Positions 1-4,958 of a DNA stretch of 6,385 nucleotides are shown here, piece after piece. The translations under genes were made by a program, and so were the position numbers. The stretch covers positions 1-6,385 of the forward strand of contig CALLFD010000173.1 of the NCBI GenBank assembly GCA_937997605.1, written 5' to 3'. The notes beneath the pieces are model-generated. The model did no database searches. It worked only from the letters and a program-made list of their open reading frames with translations, and was not told the DNA's origin. Source of the DNA: an uncultured Collinsella sp. (GTDB lineage: Bacteria > Actinomycetota > Coriobacteriia > Coriobacteriales > Coriobacteriaceae). The stretch's first letter is position 1. Every line of letters starts with the position of its first letter.

Positions 1-1198
1 CGTCCATGACCTCTTCCATGCAAATGGGCACCTCGTAGGCGAGGTCCATCATGGTTGCAAAGCAAAACTTCTCGGATAGCCCGGCATCGGTGAGCGTCGC
101 CTCTAGCGCGGGGTCTCCCATACCGTGGTATCGGCGGATAGCGCCTGGACCGATGCGCCCCACACGATTTTCGCCGCCAACGCTCATGGCAAGGCGCGCT
201 TTTCGCCGCATACGTTCGTATGCTAAGCCCGATGCGACATCGTACATGGGTGCGAGCGCCGCGTTTGTGCCTTTGCCTAGGATGAGCGAGTAGTTTTTAG
301 CGTGTGCGTCAGGCGCTCCGATAATGGCGTTATAGAACAACATATAGGTAAAAAGCACAAGATTCATGTGGTGGGGGACTGTGTTAATCAGTCGTTCTTG
401 GATGTCTCGTGTAGTTGGTCCTCCGTCGGCGGTGTATTTCTGGGTTGGCAATACACCGAGTGCCTGGCAAAAGTCCTCCTGATGCAGCCTTTCGATATTT
501 CCGCTGCTATTGACCATTCTGTCGTACCGTTCAACGACGAGCGCAGCTTCGTCTTCAAATGTGCAATAGGAGACGTTGGCAGTTGGAATGCCAACACGCC
601 GAGCTGTTTTCATGCAGACGAATTCGTTTAAGGCCTGATGTTTGAACCCAACGACACCATTTTTGAAGATATGGGTAGTGGGGGATGACCCTAGACATTC
701 GCACCATTGTCCATCATGCCAAGCTAGTGCAAATTTGCCTTGGTTGCCGCCCAGGGACCAGCTTTCGTTGGAGCCCATCCATGTCTCTCTTTCGTCATCG
801 CGAATTGCTTTGAGCTTGTGAGCGATTTGAGAATTGGTAAGCGGGCGGTATGCTGAGACCCTGCCGTGGGCGGCATCTAATTGATCGGCTCGACAAAACT
901 GAACGGCCCCCGCGCAGTCAAGACCGATATGGCACAAGAGGGCGACGGGGTTGTTGGATGCAACGTCATGCTCGGCGGCAATAGCGCGACGCTGCTCTTG
1001 GCTGTCGGGCAAAAGGCCAAATAGGAACGGACGGACGATGTTATGGCCATATGTGCGATTGGAAAGCGGCATTGTTAACGATAGCGGTGCTCCGCGATAG
1101 GTTGGGGCGTATACAAAGCTGCAGAGTCCATGCTCGTCTTGCCGGAGAGTGCCGGCGATTTCGCCACAAATGAGGGTCGCAAGCTCCATTTCTGCCAT
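1..1198 (-). CDS. hipA: HipA-family Ser/Thr protein kinase toxin (C-terminus beyond window)
   Basis: Reading the minus strand from the ATG at 1198 gives an uninterrupted frame of 399 codons that leaves the window at base 1. E. coli HipA is 440 residues, so most of the protein is present. The N-terminal HipA subdomain is recognisable (roughly residues 5-65, ending FLFGLLPD). The kinase core follows. The SLGGNQGK segment (148-155) matches the SIAGAQEK loop of E. coli HipA, and Ser148 aligns with its autophosphorylated Ser150. Next come THIFK with the probable ATP-binding Lys179, VVERYDR (221-227) and the RLHQEDF segment (237-243). GAPDAHAKN (294-302) holds the catalytic Asp297 and metal-binding Asn302, and the MYD motif holds Asp320 in the DFG-like position. 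All catalytic residues look intact. HipA kinases phosphorylate targets such as aminoacyl-tRNA synthetases (GltX in E. coli) and cause dormancy; the target here is unknown. The start directly abuts the hipB stop (TAAATG), with only a weak AAGG upstream, so translational coupling is likely. Met4 is an alternative start. Confidence 0.94.
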   Translation of the reverse strand, partial: MAEMELATLICGEIAGTLRQDEHGLCSFVYAPTYRGAPLSLTMPLSNRTYGHNIVRPFLFGLLPDSQEQRRAIAAEHDVASNNPVALLCHIGLDCAGAVQFCRADQLDAAHGRVSAYRPLTNSQIAHKLKAIRDDERETWMGSNESWSLGGNQGKFALAWHDGQWCECLGSSPTTHIFKNGVVGFKHQALNEFVCMKTARRVGIPTANVSYCTFEDEAALVVERYDRMVNSSGNIERLHQEDFCQALGVLPTQKYTADGGPTTRDIQERLINTVPHHMNLVLFTYMLFYNAIIGAPDAHAKNYSLILGKGTNAALAPMYDVASGLAYERMRRKARLAMSVGGENRVGRIGPGAIRRYHGMGDPALEATLTDAGLSEKFCFATMMDLAYEVPICMEEVMD

Positions 1199-1630
1199 TT
1201 ATTTCACAACCTTACAGCCAAAGGAGAGGTCTGAAGTGCCGGAAAGGCCTTGCTCGGCTGCGATTTGGGCCAGCAAGGCACCATAGAAAGCTGGCGTTCC
1301 TTGTCGAGCGGGTCGTCTGCCTACGCTTGGCTTTGGCAGGGCATTCGAGTTCGCGATAGGGAGGTCCGCTATCGTCATCGGATGTTCGGAGGGCGATGCG
1401 ATGGAGTCGTTATCGCTTTGCGCAAAGAGACCTATGCCGAGTGCGTTAAAGACGGTCAACAGCTTGTCGAGCCGAATGCCCGTGGCATCTCCCAGCTCGA
1501 GCGATGCGAGCAGGCGCTCCGAAACACCGGCCTTATTAGCGAGGGCGGCACGGGTGAGACCCTGAGCCTCGCGTGCCTGGCGCACGTAGATGCCAGCTTG
1601 GCGCGGTGTGGTGATGGGAAGGGTATCCAC
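1199..1630 (-). CDS. hipB: HipB-like XRE-family antitoxin and autorepressor
   Basis: This 143-residue protein has an XRE/Cro-type helix-turn-helix at about residues 11-70. The recognition region is LTRAALANKAGVSERLLASLE, followed by LDKLLTVFNALGI, the usual fourth and fifth helices of HipB-like regulators. It begins with GTG at 1630, preceded by AGGAG six bases upstream, and no better start fits that ribosome binding site. HipB proteins bind HipA, neutralise it, and repress their own operon as dimers. The next gene on the strand is hipA with zero intergenic bases, which supports the assignment. The protein is clearly longer than E. coli HipB (88 residues). Residues 71-143 form a Ser/Pro/Ala-rich linker, then a short predicted helix (FYGALLAQIAAEQG) and a polar tail I do not recognise. 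This extension may contact the toxin or act as a degradation signal; both are inferences. The upstream dyad array at 1646-1713 is the probable operator. Confidence 0.9.
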   Translation of the reverse strand: MDTLPITTPRQAGIYVRQAREAQGLTRAALANKAGVSERLLASLELGDATGIRLDKLLTVFNALGIGLFAQSDNDSIASPSEHPMTIADLPIANSNALPKPSVGRRPARQGTPAFYGALLAQIAAEQGLSGTSDLSFGCKVVK

Positions 1631-1636
1631 GGCGAT

Positions 1637-1641
1637 CTCCT
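1637..1641 (-). promoter_or_regulatory. Ribosome binding site that fixes the GTG start of hipB
   Basis: On the minus strand AGGAG is followed by six bases (ATCGCC) and then GTG at 1630. This strong Shine-Dalgarno match at normal spacing supports the non-ATG start of the antitoxin gene. Confidence 0.75.
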
Positions 1642-1645
1642 AACG

Positions 1646-1713
1646 TGCAGACTTTTGCATCATAGTATGACATGCAAAAGTCTGCATGAAAAGGCCTCAT
1701 GCAAAACTCTGCA
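1646..1713. repeat. Three dyad repeats at 27-bp spacing, candidate HipB operators
   Basis: Three 14-bp copies of TGCA-N6-TGCA lie at 1646-1659, 1673-1686 and 1700-1713, so each starts exactly 27 bp after the previous one. Copy 2 is the perfect reverse complement of copy 1. Extended to 15 bp, the pair forms an inverted repeat (1646-1660 and 1672-1686) around an 11-base spacer. Copy 3 is in the orientation of copy 2 and differs at one base; with flanks, copies 2 and 3 match over 19 bp with that single mismatch. Each copy is itself a partial dyad, as expected for a dimeric helix-turn-helix repressor, and the array lies between 16 and 83 bp upstream of hipB. Autoregulation through several upstream operators is known for hipBA. 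That HipB binds these particular sequences is an inference; they do not resemble the E. coli TATCC-N8-GGATA operator. Confidence 0.75.
1659..1690 (-). promoter_or_regulatory. Candidate hipBA promoter between operator copies 1 and 2
   Basis: On the minus strand TATGAT (1664 to 1659) is a five-of-six match to the -10 consensus. It sits between operator copies 1 and 2, with TACTAT (1667 to 1662) as an overlapping alternative. No good -35 hexamer is present: the best candidates, TGCAGA (1686-1681) and TTCATG (1690-1685), are weak and lie in or beside operator copy 2. Transcription would start near 1652 inside copy 1, giving a short leader before the ribosome binding site. A repressor on copies 1 and 2 would cover the whole promoter. 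The location is attractive but the hexamer evidence is modest. Confidence 0.45.
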
Positions 1714-1721
1714 TGAGGCCT
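1688..1721 (-). terminator. Probable intrinsic terminator of mntP, containing operator copy 3
   Basis: On the minus strand, 30 bases after the mntP stop codon, a perfect 12-bp stem (AGGCCTCATGCA paired with TGCATGAGGCCT, 1692-1703 and 1710-1721) closes a six-base loop. The end of the stem runs into a short T tract (1692 to 1689) and then C. Stem stability and position suit a rho-independent terminator. The T tract is short, so termination may be partial and hipBA could receive read-through from mntP. The loop and upper stem are the third operator copy, so the same DNA may also bind the antitoxin. Confidence 0.6.
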
Positions 1722-1750
1722 CATCCGGACGTTTAGTTTTGAAGGGTGTT

Positions 1751-2329
1751 TTACAGCGCCAAAATCCCCAGATGCTCCAGCAAAATCTTGAGGCCGATGA
1801 GGACGAGCACGACGCCACCCACGATGGTGGCGGGCTTTTCGTAGCGCGCGCCAAAGGTGTGGCCGATCGCTACGCCGGCAACGGAGAAGACAAAGGTCGT
1901 GATGCCAATGAGCGACACGGCGGGAACGATATCGACCGAGAGCGCGGCAAACGAGATGCCCACGGCAAGCGCGTCAATCGAGGTGGCGATGGCAAGGATT
2001 AGATATTCGCCCAGGTCGATCTTTTCGGCATCCTTGCCGTCGCCTTCGTTCTCGTCCTCAGTAAAGGCTTCCCACAGCATCTTGCCGCCGATAAAGGCGA
2101 GCAGGATAAAGGCGATCCAATGGTCGATGGGTCCGATGATGCCCATGAATTGACTGCCGAGCGCCCATCCGATTACGGGCATGCCGGCCTGAAAGCCGCC
2201 AAAGAACAGGCCGAGCACCACGGCAACTTTAAGGTTGATCTTCTTCATGCCAAGGCCCTTGCAGATGGAAACGGCAAAGGCGTCCATCGAAAGGCCAACG
2301 GCGAGCAACACGAGCTCTGCGAGTCCCAT
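1751..2329 (-). CDS. mntP: Manganese efflux pump MntP
   Basis: This 192-residue inner-membrane protein belongs to the MntP family (formerly DUF204/YebN), which exports Mn2+ and prevents manganese toxicity. Six hydrophobic segments are visible, at roughly residues 3-24, 34-55, 66-88, 108-130, 135-157 and 167-188. The two internal repeats each carry the family signature: SMDAFAVSI (14-22, Asp16) and SIDALAVGIS (117-126, Asp119). These acidic residues lie in membrane segments and are expected to bind metal. The GGFQAGMPVIGW stretch (44-55) is also typical. An acidic cytoplasmic-type loop (EDENEGDGKDAE, 91-102) separates the halves. The frame is open far upstream, to 2500, but the family start is the ATG at 2329: it is followed by the first membrane helix and preceded by GGGAG eight bases upstream, and the upstream part of the frame lies in a riboswitch. 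Regulation is by the Mn2+ riboswitch and terminator at 2383-2516. hipBA follows on the same strand beyond a terminator-like hairpin. Confidence 0.95.
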   Translation of the reverse strand: MGLAELVLLAVGLSMDAFAVSICKGLGMKKINLKVAVVLGLFFGGFQAGMPVIGWALGSQFMGIIGPIDHWIAFILLAFIGGKMLWEAFTEDENEGDGKDAEKIDLGEYLILAIATSIDALAVGISFAALSVDIVPAVSLIGITTFVFSVAGVAIGHTFGARYEKPATIVGGVVLVLIGLKILLEHLGILAL

Positions 2330-2336
2330 AGTCTGG

Positions 2337-2380
2337 CTCCCTCTCTGCGGGCGGGCCCGCGTGTACCTTTTGGGGGAGTA
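2337..2380 (-). promoter_or_regulatory. mntP ribosome binding region with a possible anti-Shine-Dalgarno
   Basis: Minus-strand GGGAG (2341 to 2337) lies eight bases before the mntP ATG and is the probable ribosome binding site. Upstream in the leader, TACTCCC (2380 to 2374) contains its complement, CTCCC. Between them a small GC hairpin can form (GCGGG, loop CCCG, CCCGC; 2347-2360, which includes the 10-bp palindrome at 2351-2360). Pairing of CTCCC with GGGAG would hide the ribosome binding site. This is a structural suggestion only. Confidence 0.4.
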
Positions 2381-2382
2381 AC

Positions 2383-2426
2383 AAAAAGACCCGTGGCGTA
2401 CGCGTTGCGCGCACAACCACGAGTCT
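2383..2426 (-). terminator. Riboswitch-controlled intrinsic terminator in the mntP leader
   Basis: On the minus strand AGACTCGTGG (2426 to 2417) pairs with CCACGGGTCT (2396 to 2387), a 10-bp stem with one G-U wobble. Above a small internal loop it continues as GTGCGC with GCGTAC (one wobble), closed by the loop GCAAC. The stem ends in a run of five T (2387 to 2383), a textbook rho-independent terminator. Its 5' arm includes CTCGT (2423 to 2419), which is also the 3' strand of the riboswitch closing stem P1. The two structures exclude each other: Mn2+ binding that stabilises P1 should prevent the terminator and switch mntP on. The overlap is seen directly; the direction of control follows from known yybP-ykoY switches. 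Confidence 0.87.
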
Positions 2427-2516
2427 CGTTCATTAAGGCAAGCCAGGCCGCATCGGCCAGTATGTTGACTTGCCGCGCCACCGGAGGCGAAACCGGCCAC
2501 GCGACTACTCCCTCAT
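2419..2516 (-). promoter_or_regulatory. yybP-ykoY family manganese riboswitch (mntP leader)
   Basis: The minus strand from 2516 carries the hallmarks of the yybP-ykoY Mn2+ aptamer in order. GGGAGTAG (2512 to 2505) comes just after the 5' P1 strand ATGAG. Next is a GC-rich hairpin region with CCGG arms, then GTCAACATACT (2469 to 2459). A stem GGCAAG/CTTGCC encloses GGCC-GATGC-GGCC. The 3' conserved element CTTAATGAACGAGAC (2437 to 2423) follows, and CTCGT closes P1. The length, about 98 nucleotides, is typical. This class senses Mn2+ through two facing loops and commonly controls mntP and P-type ATPase genes. It lies 90 bases upstream of the mntP start, which makes the assignment firm. Confidence 0.93.
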
Positions 2517-2530
2517 TTATGCGAATCCCG

Positions 2531-2539
2531 ATGCTACCA
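2531..2539 (-). promoter_or_regulatory. Candidate extended -10 promoter element for mntP
   Basis: Minus-strand TGGTAGCAT (2539 to 2531) reads as an extended -10: TGn followed by TAGCAT, four of six to consensus. Transcription would start near 2524, about eight bases before the riboswitch P1 stem, which is the expected place. No convincing -35 hexamer is visible at 16-18 bp; ATCCAA and its neighbours are poor. The call rests mostly on position. Confidence 0.4.
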
Positions 2540-2663
2540 CATAAGCAGCTCATTTGGATTGGGGCTCTCAGCTGTGTTCGCTCATTCTGTAAGCATCGGA
2601 TTTTGCGGGCGTCACAGGGGCAAACCGTGAGAAACTTATTGACGTTTATGGAGCGTATACGAT

Positions 2664-2668
2664 GGGAG
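2664..2668 (+). promoter_or_regulatory. Ribosome binding site that fixes the TTG start of disA
   Basis: GGGAG is followed by seven bases and then TTG at 2676. An in-frame TGA at 2640 and the lack of any in-frame ATG or GTG between leave TTG as the first usable start. The next in-frame ATG (2703) has no comparable site and would cut off the first helix of DisA. Confidence 0.7.
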
Positions 2669-2675
2669 CGATGCC

Positions 2676-3743
2676 TTGGATAAGAACGAGCTGCAAAAGC
2701 GTATGGAACAGGCCATCCGCCTGACGGCACCTGGTCAGCCGATCCGCACCGCCCTCGACATGATCATCGCCGGTCACCTGGGCGCCCTTATCTGCGTCGG
2801 CGACACCGAAAACGTGCTCGCTGCCGGTAACGACGGCTTCCCGCTCAACATTTCGTTTACCTCGAACCGCCTGTTCGAGCTTTCCAAGATGGACGGCGCC
2901 ATCGTTATCGATGGCGACCTCACCCAGATCCTGCGCGCCAACTTCCACCTCAATCCCGATCCCTCGCTTGCCACGAGCGAGACGGGCATGCGTCACCGCA
3001 CCGCCGCTCGCATGTCGGTGCTCACCGACGCCATCGTGATCTCGGTTTCGGCTCGTCGTGCCGTCGTCAACGTGTACGTCCACGGTAAGAGCTACGAGAT
3101 CCAGCCTGTCACCACCATCATGAGCTCGGTCAACCAGCTCGTCGCCACGCTCCAGACCACCCGTCAGTCGCTCGACCGCTCCCTGCTGCGTCTGACGGCC
3201 CTCGAGCTCGATGACTACGTTACGCTCGCCGATATCACCGGTATTTTCTCGAGCTTTGAGATCATGCAGCAGGCAAAGACTGAGCTTAAGGATTGCATTG
3301 TCAAGCTGGGCAACCAGGGCAAGCTTGTGCAGATGCAGCTCGAGCAGCTCGCGGGCTCCAGCATGGATACCGAGTACGACCTGATGATTCGCGACTATGC
3401 GAGCGATTCCTCCGAGGCCAACGCCGAGAAGATTCGTGCAGAGCTCGCTCGCATGACGCCTAAGGACCTGTCCGACCCGCAGCACGTGGCGGCAGTTCTG
3501 GGCTACGACGACCTGGACGAGGACTCCGTCATGACGCCGCTGGGCCTGCGCACGCTTTCGCGCGTGTCCGTCGTGCGCGACGGCGTGGCCGAGAAGATCG
3601 TCGACGAGTACGGCTCGCTGCAGGAGCTCATGGACGACATCAGCGAGGATCCGGAGCGCCTGGGCGACTTTGGCGTCAACAACCCTGCCATTCTTGCGGA
3701 CTCGCTGTACCGCATGAAGGGCACCAAACAGGGGAACGCATAA
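2676..3743 (+). CDS. disA: DNA integrity scanning protein DisA, diadenylate cyclase
   Basis: DisA makes cyclic di-AMP from two ATP in the cytoplasm and, in Bacillus, scans DNA and pauses at branched structures. The 355-residue protein matches the family length. The N-terminal diadenylate cyclase domain (about 1-145) shows the DGA motif (73-75, in KMDGAIVID) and the RHR motif (106-108, in SETGMRHRTA), the two signatures of catalysis and ATP binding. A helical linker (about 150-285) with TALELDD and LGNQGKLVQMQLEQL resembles the Bacillus spine. The C-terminal helix-hairpin-helix region (about 287-350) has LGLRTLSRVSVV and EYGSLQELM. However, the expected EGIGEVRA hairpin is replaced by LGDFGVNNPAIL, so DNA contact may be weaker. 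Translation starts at TTG with a good ribosome binding site. The gene opens the operon, and its TAA overlaps the ispD ATG by one base (TAATG), implying coupling. Confidence 0.97.
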   Translation: MDKNELQKRMEQAIRLTAPGQPIRTALDMIIAGHLGALICVGDTENVLAAGNDGFPLNISFTSNRLFELSKMDGAIVIDGDLTQILRANFHLNPDPSLATSETGMRHRTAARMSVLTDAIVISVSARRAVVNVYVHGKSYEIQPVTTIMSSVNQLVATLQTTRQSLDRSLLRLTALELDDYVTLADITGIFSSFEIMQQAKTELKDCIVKLGNQGKLVQMQLEQLAGSSMDTEYDLMIRDYASDSSEANAEKIRAELARMTPKDLSDPQHVAAVLGYDDLDEDSVMTPLGLRTLSRVSVVRDGVAEKIVDEYGSLQELMDDISEDPERLGDFGVNNPAILADSLYRMKGTKQGNA

Positions 3744-4471
3744 TGGCGCCCGTATGCGCCGTGGTCGTTGCCGGCGGCAGCGGTCAGCGCTTTGGAAATC
3801 CCGGCGGCAAGCAGCTCGTTAACGTGGCGGGCCGTCCGCTCATGAGCTGGTCCATCCGCGCGTTTGATCGTAGCGACAAGGTCGGCCATATCGTGGTGGT
3901 GTGTCCTGCCGAGCGCCGTGCCGAGATGCGCCGCCTTGCCATCGACCCGTTTGACTATGACACGCCCATCAGCTTTGCCGATGCCGGCGATACCCGTCAG
4001 GATTCCACCCGTGCCGGCGTGCATGCGGTTCCGGCGGGTTTCGAATATGTCGCCATCCACGATGGCGCTCGTCCGCTCATTACGACCGAGGCCATCGACC
4101 ACGCTATCGACGTGCTCATGGGTGACCGCTCGCTCGACGGTGTCGTGTGCGGTCAGCCCGCGATCGACACGCTCAAGATCGTCGACGGCGATAATATCGT
4201 CGAGACGCCGCCGCGTGAGCTCTACTGGGCAGCGCAGACGCCGCAGATCTTTAGCGTCGATGCTATGAAGCGCGCCCATGCTGCAGCCATTGCCGAGGGC
4301 TTTATCGGCACCGATGATTCGTCGCTGGTCGAGCGCATGGGTGGGCGCGTCCGCTGCGTCCAGAGCCCGCGCGATAACCTTAAGGTGACGGTGCCCGAGG
4401 ACCTGCGTCCCGTAACCGCGATTCTGCTTGGCCTCATGGCCGAGGGAGAGGACCTTCCCCATGTTCAGTAA
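3743..4471 (+). CDS. ispD: 2-C-methyl-D-erythritol 4-phosphate cytidylyltransferase IspD
   Basis: IspD transfers CMP from CTP to 2-C-methyl-D-erythritol 4-phosphate, the third step of the MEP pathway to isopentenyl diphosphate, in the cytosol. The 242-residue protein has all family signatures. The nucleotide-binding loop AGGSGQRFG (10-18) contains Arg16, with Lys23 nearby. DTRQDSTRAG (83-92), VAIHDGARP (103-111), DTLK (142-145), AQTPQ (164-168), TDDSSLVE (190-197) and NLKVT with Lys214 (212-216) follow in the usual order. The start ATG overlaps the disA stop by one base, so no separate promoter is likely. The 3' end overlaps ispF by 11 bases. IspD and IspF are separate proteins here, not the IspDF fusion found in some proteobacteria. 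Confidence 0.97.
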   Translation: MAPVCAVVVAGGSGQRFGNPGGKQLVNVAGRPLMSWSIRAFDRSDKVGHIVVVCPAERRAEMRRLAIDPFDYDTPISFADAGDTRQDSTRAGVHAVPAGFEYVAIHDGARPLITTEAIDHAIDVLMGDRSLDGVVCGQPAIDTLKIVDGDNIVETPPRELYWAAQTPQIFSVDAMKRAHAAAIAEGFIGTDDSSLVERMGGRVRCVQSPRDNLKVTVPEDLRPVTAILLGLMAEGEDLPHVQ

Positions 4472-4955
4472 CCTGCGCATTGGCCATGGCTACGACGTCC
4501 ACCGTCTGGTGGAGGGGCGTCGATGTATCATCGGCGGTGTCGACATTCCCTACGAGCGCGGCCTGCTGGGCCACTCGGATGCCGATGTGCTCGCGCACGC
4601 CTTGGCCGACGCCATTCTGGGCGCCTGCCGCGGGGGAGACATCGGCAAGCTATTCCCCGATACCGACCCCGCCTATGAGGGTGCCGATTCGATGGTGCTG
4701 CTCGCTCGCGTGATGGACTATGCGCGCGAGCTGGGCTTTGAGTTTGTCGATGCCGATTGCACCATTGCCTGCCAGCAGCCTAAGATCACCCCACACCGCG
4801 ATGCCATGCGTGCCAACCTTGCCCATGCCTTGGGCGTTGACGTCGAAAACGTGGGCGTCGCCGCCACTACGACCGAAAAGCTCGGTTGGGAAGGCCAGGG
4901 CGAGGGAATCGGCGCCTGGGCCGTCTGCCTGCTACAGAAAACCGTTAAGGAGTAA
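4461..4955 (+). CDS. ispF: 2-C-methyl-D-erythritol 2,4-cyclodiphosphate synthase IspF
   Basis: IspF cyclises the CDP-methylerythritol 2-phosphate made by IspE, releasing CMP, as a homotrimer with a divalent metal in each active site. The 164-residue sequence begins MFSNLRIGHGYDVHRL. Asp12, His14 and His46 correspond to the E. coli metal ligands Asp8, His10 and His42. GLLGHSDADV (34-43), GDIGKLFPDTDP (59-70), CQQPKITPHRDAM (104-116) and ATTTEKLGWEGQGEGIGAWAV (about 135-155) are all typical. The frame is open upstream to 4428, but the ATG at 4461 gives the family N-terminus and has GGGAGAGGA eight bases upstream. It overlaps the end of ispD by 11 bases, so the two MEP genes are translated together. 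IspE, which acts between them, is not in this window. Confidence 0.97.
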   Translation: MFSNLRIGHGYDVHRLVEGRRCIIGGVDIPYERGLLGHSDADVLAHALADAILGACRGGDIGKLFPDTDPAYEGADSMVLLARVMDYARELGFEFVDADCTIACQQPKITPHRDAMRANLAHALGVDVENVGVAATTTEKLGWEGQGEGIGAWAVCLLQKTVKE

Positions 4956-4958
4956 CGA

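Noticed and set aside
51..631. Short plus-strand frames in the left part of the window
   Set aside because: They are antisense to hipA, whose minus-strand frame is continuous and carries all kinase motifs.
1646..1713. Regularly spaced repeats as a mini CRISPR array
   Set aside because: The copies are only 14-19 bp, occur in both orientations, have 13-bp gaps and sit at a promoter; operator sites fit far better.
1250..2002. Long plus-strand open frame opposite hipB and mntP
   Set aside because: It is antisense to two well-supported genes, translates the operator repeats into low-complexity sequence, and resembles no family I know.
1751..2500. A 249-residue MntP with a start at 2500
   Set aside because: The extra N-terminus is encoded within the riboswitch and terminator; the ATG at 2329 has a ribosome binding site and gives the family length.
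2639..2663. TTGACG followed by TATACG/TACGAT as a disA promoter
   Set aside because: The spacing is only 11-13 bp and transcription would begin at or within the ribosome binding site. I see no convincing disA promoter in 2517-2675, although one must lie there or within the mntP leader region.
2646..3485. Long minus-strand open frame opposite disA
   Set aside because: It is a codon-bias shadow of a GC-rich gene; the plus-strand product has complete DisA motifs.
3503..4480. Long minus-strand open frame opposite ispD
   Set aside because: It is an antisense shadow with no recognisable domain; the Asp/His/Arg-rich composition is typical of reversed GC-rich coding sequence.
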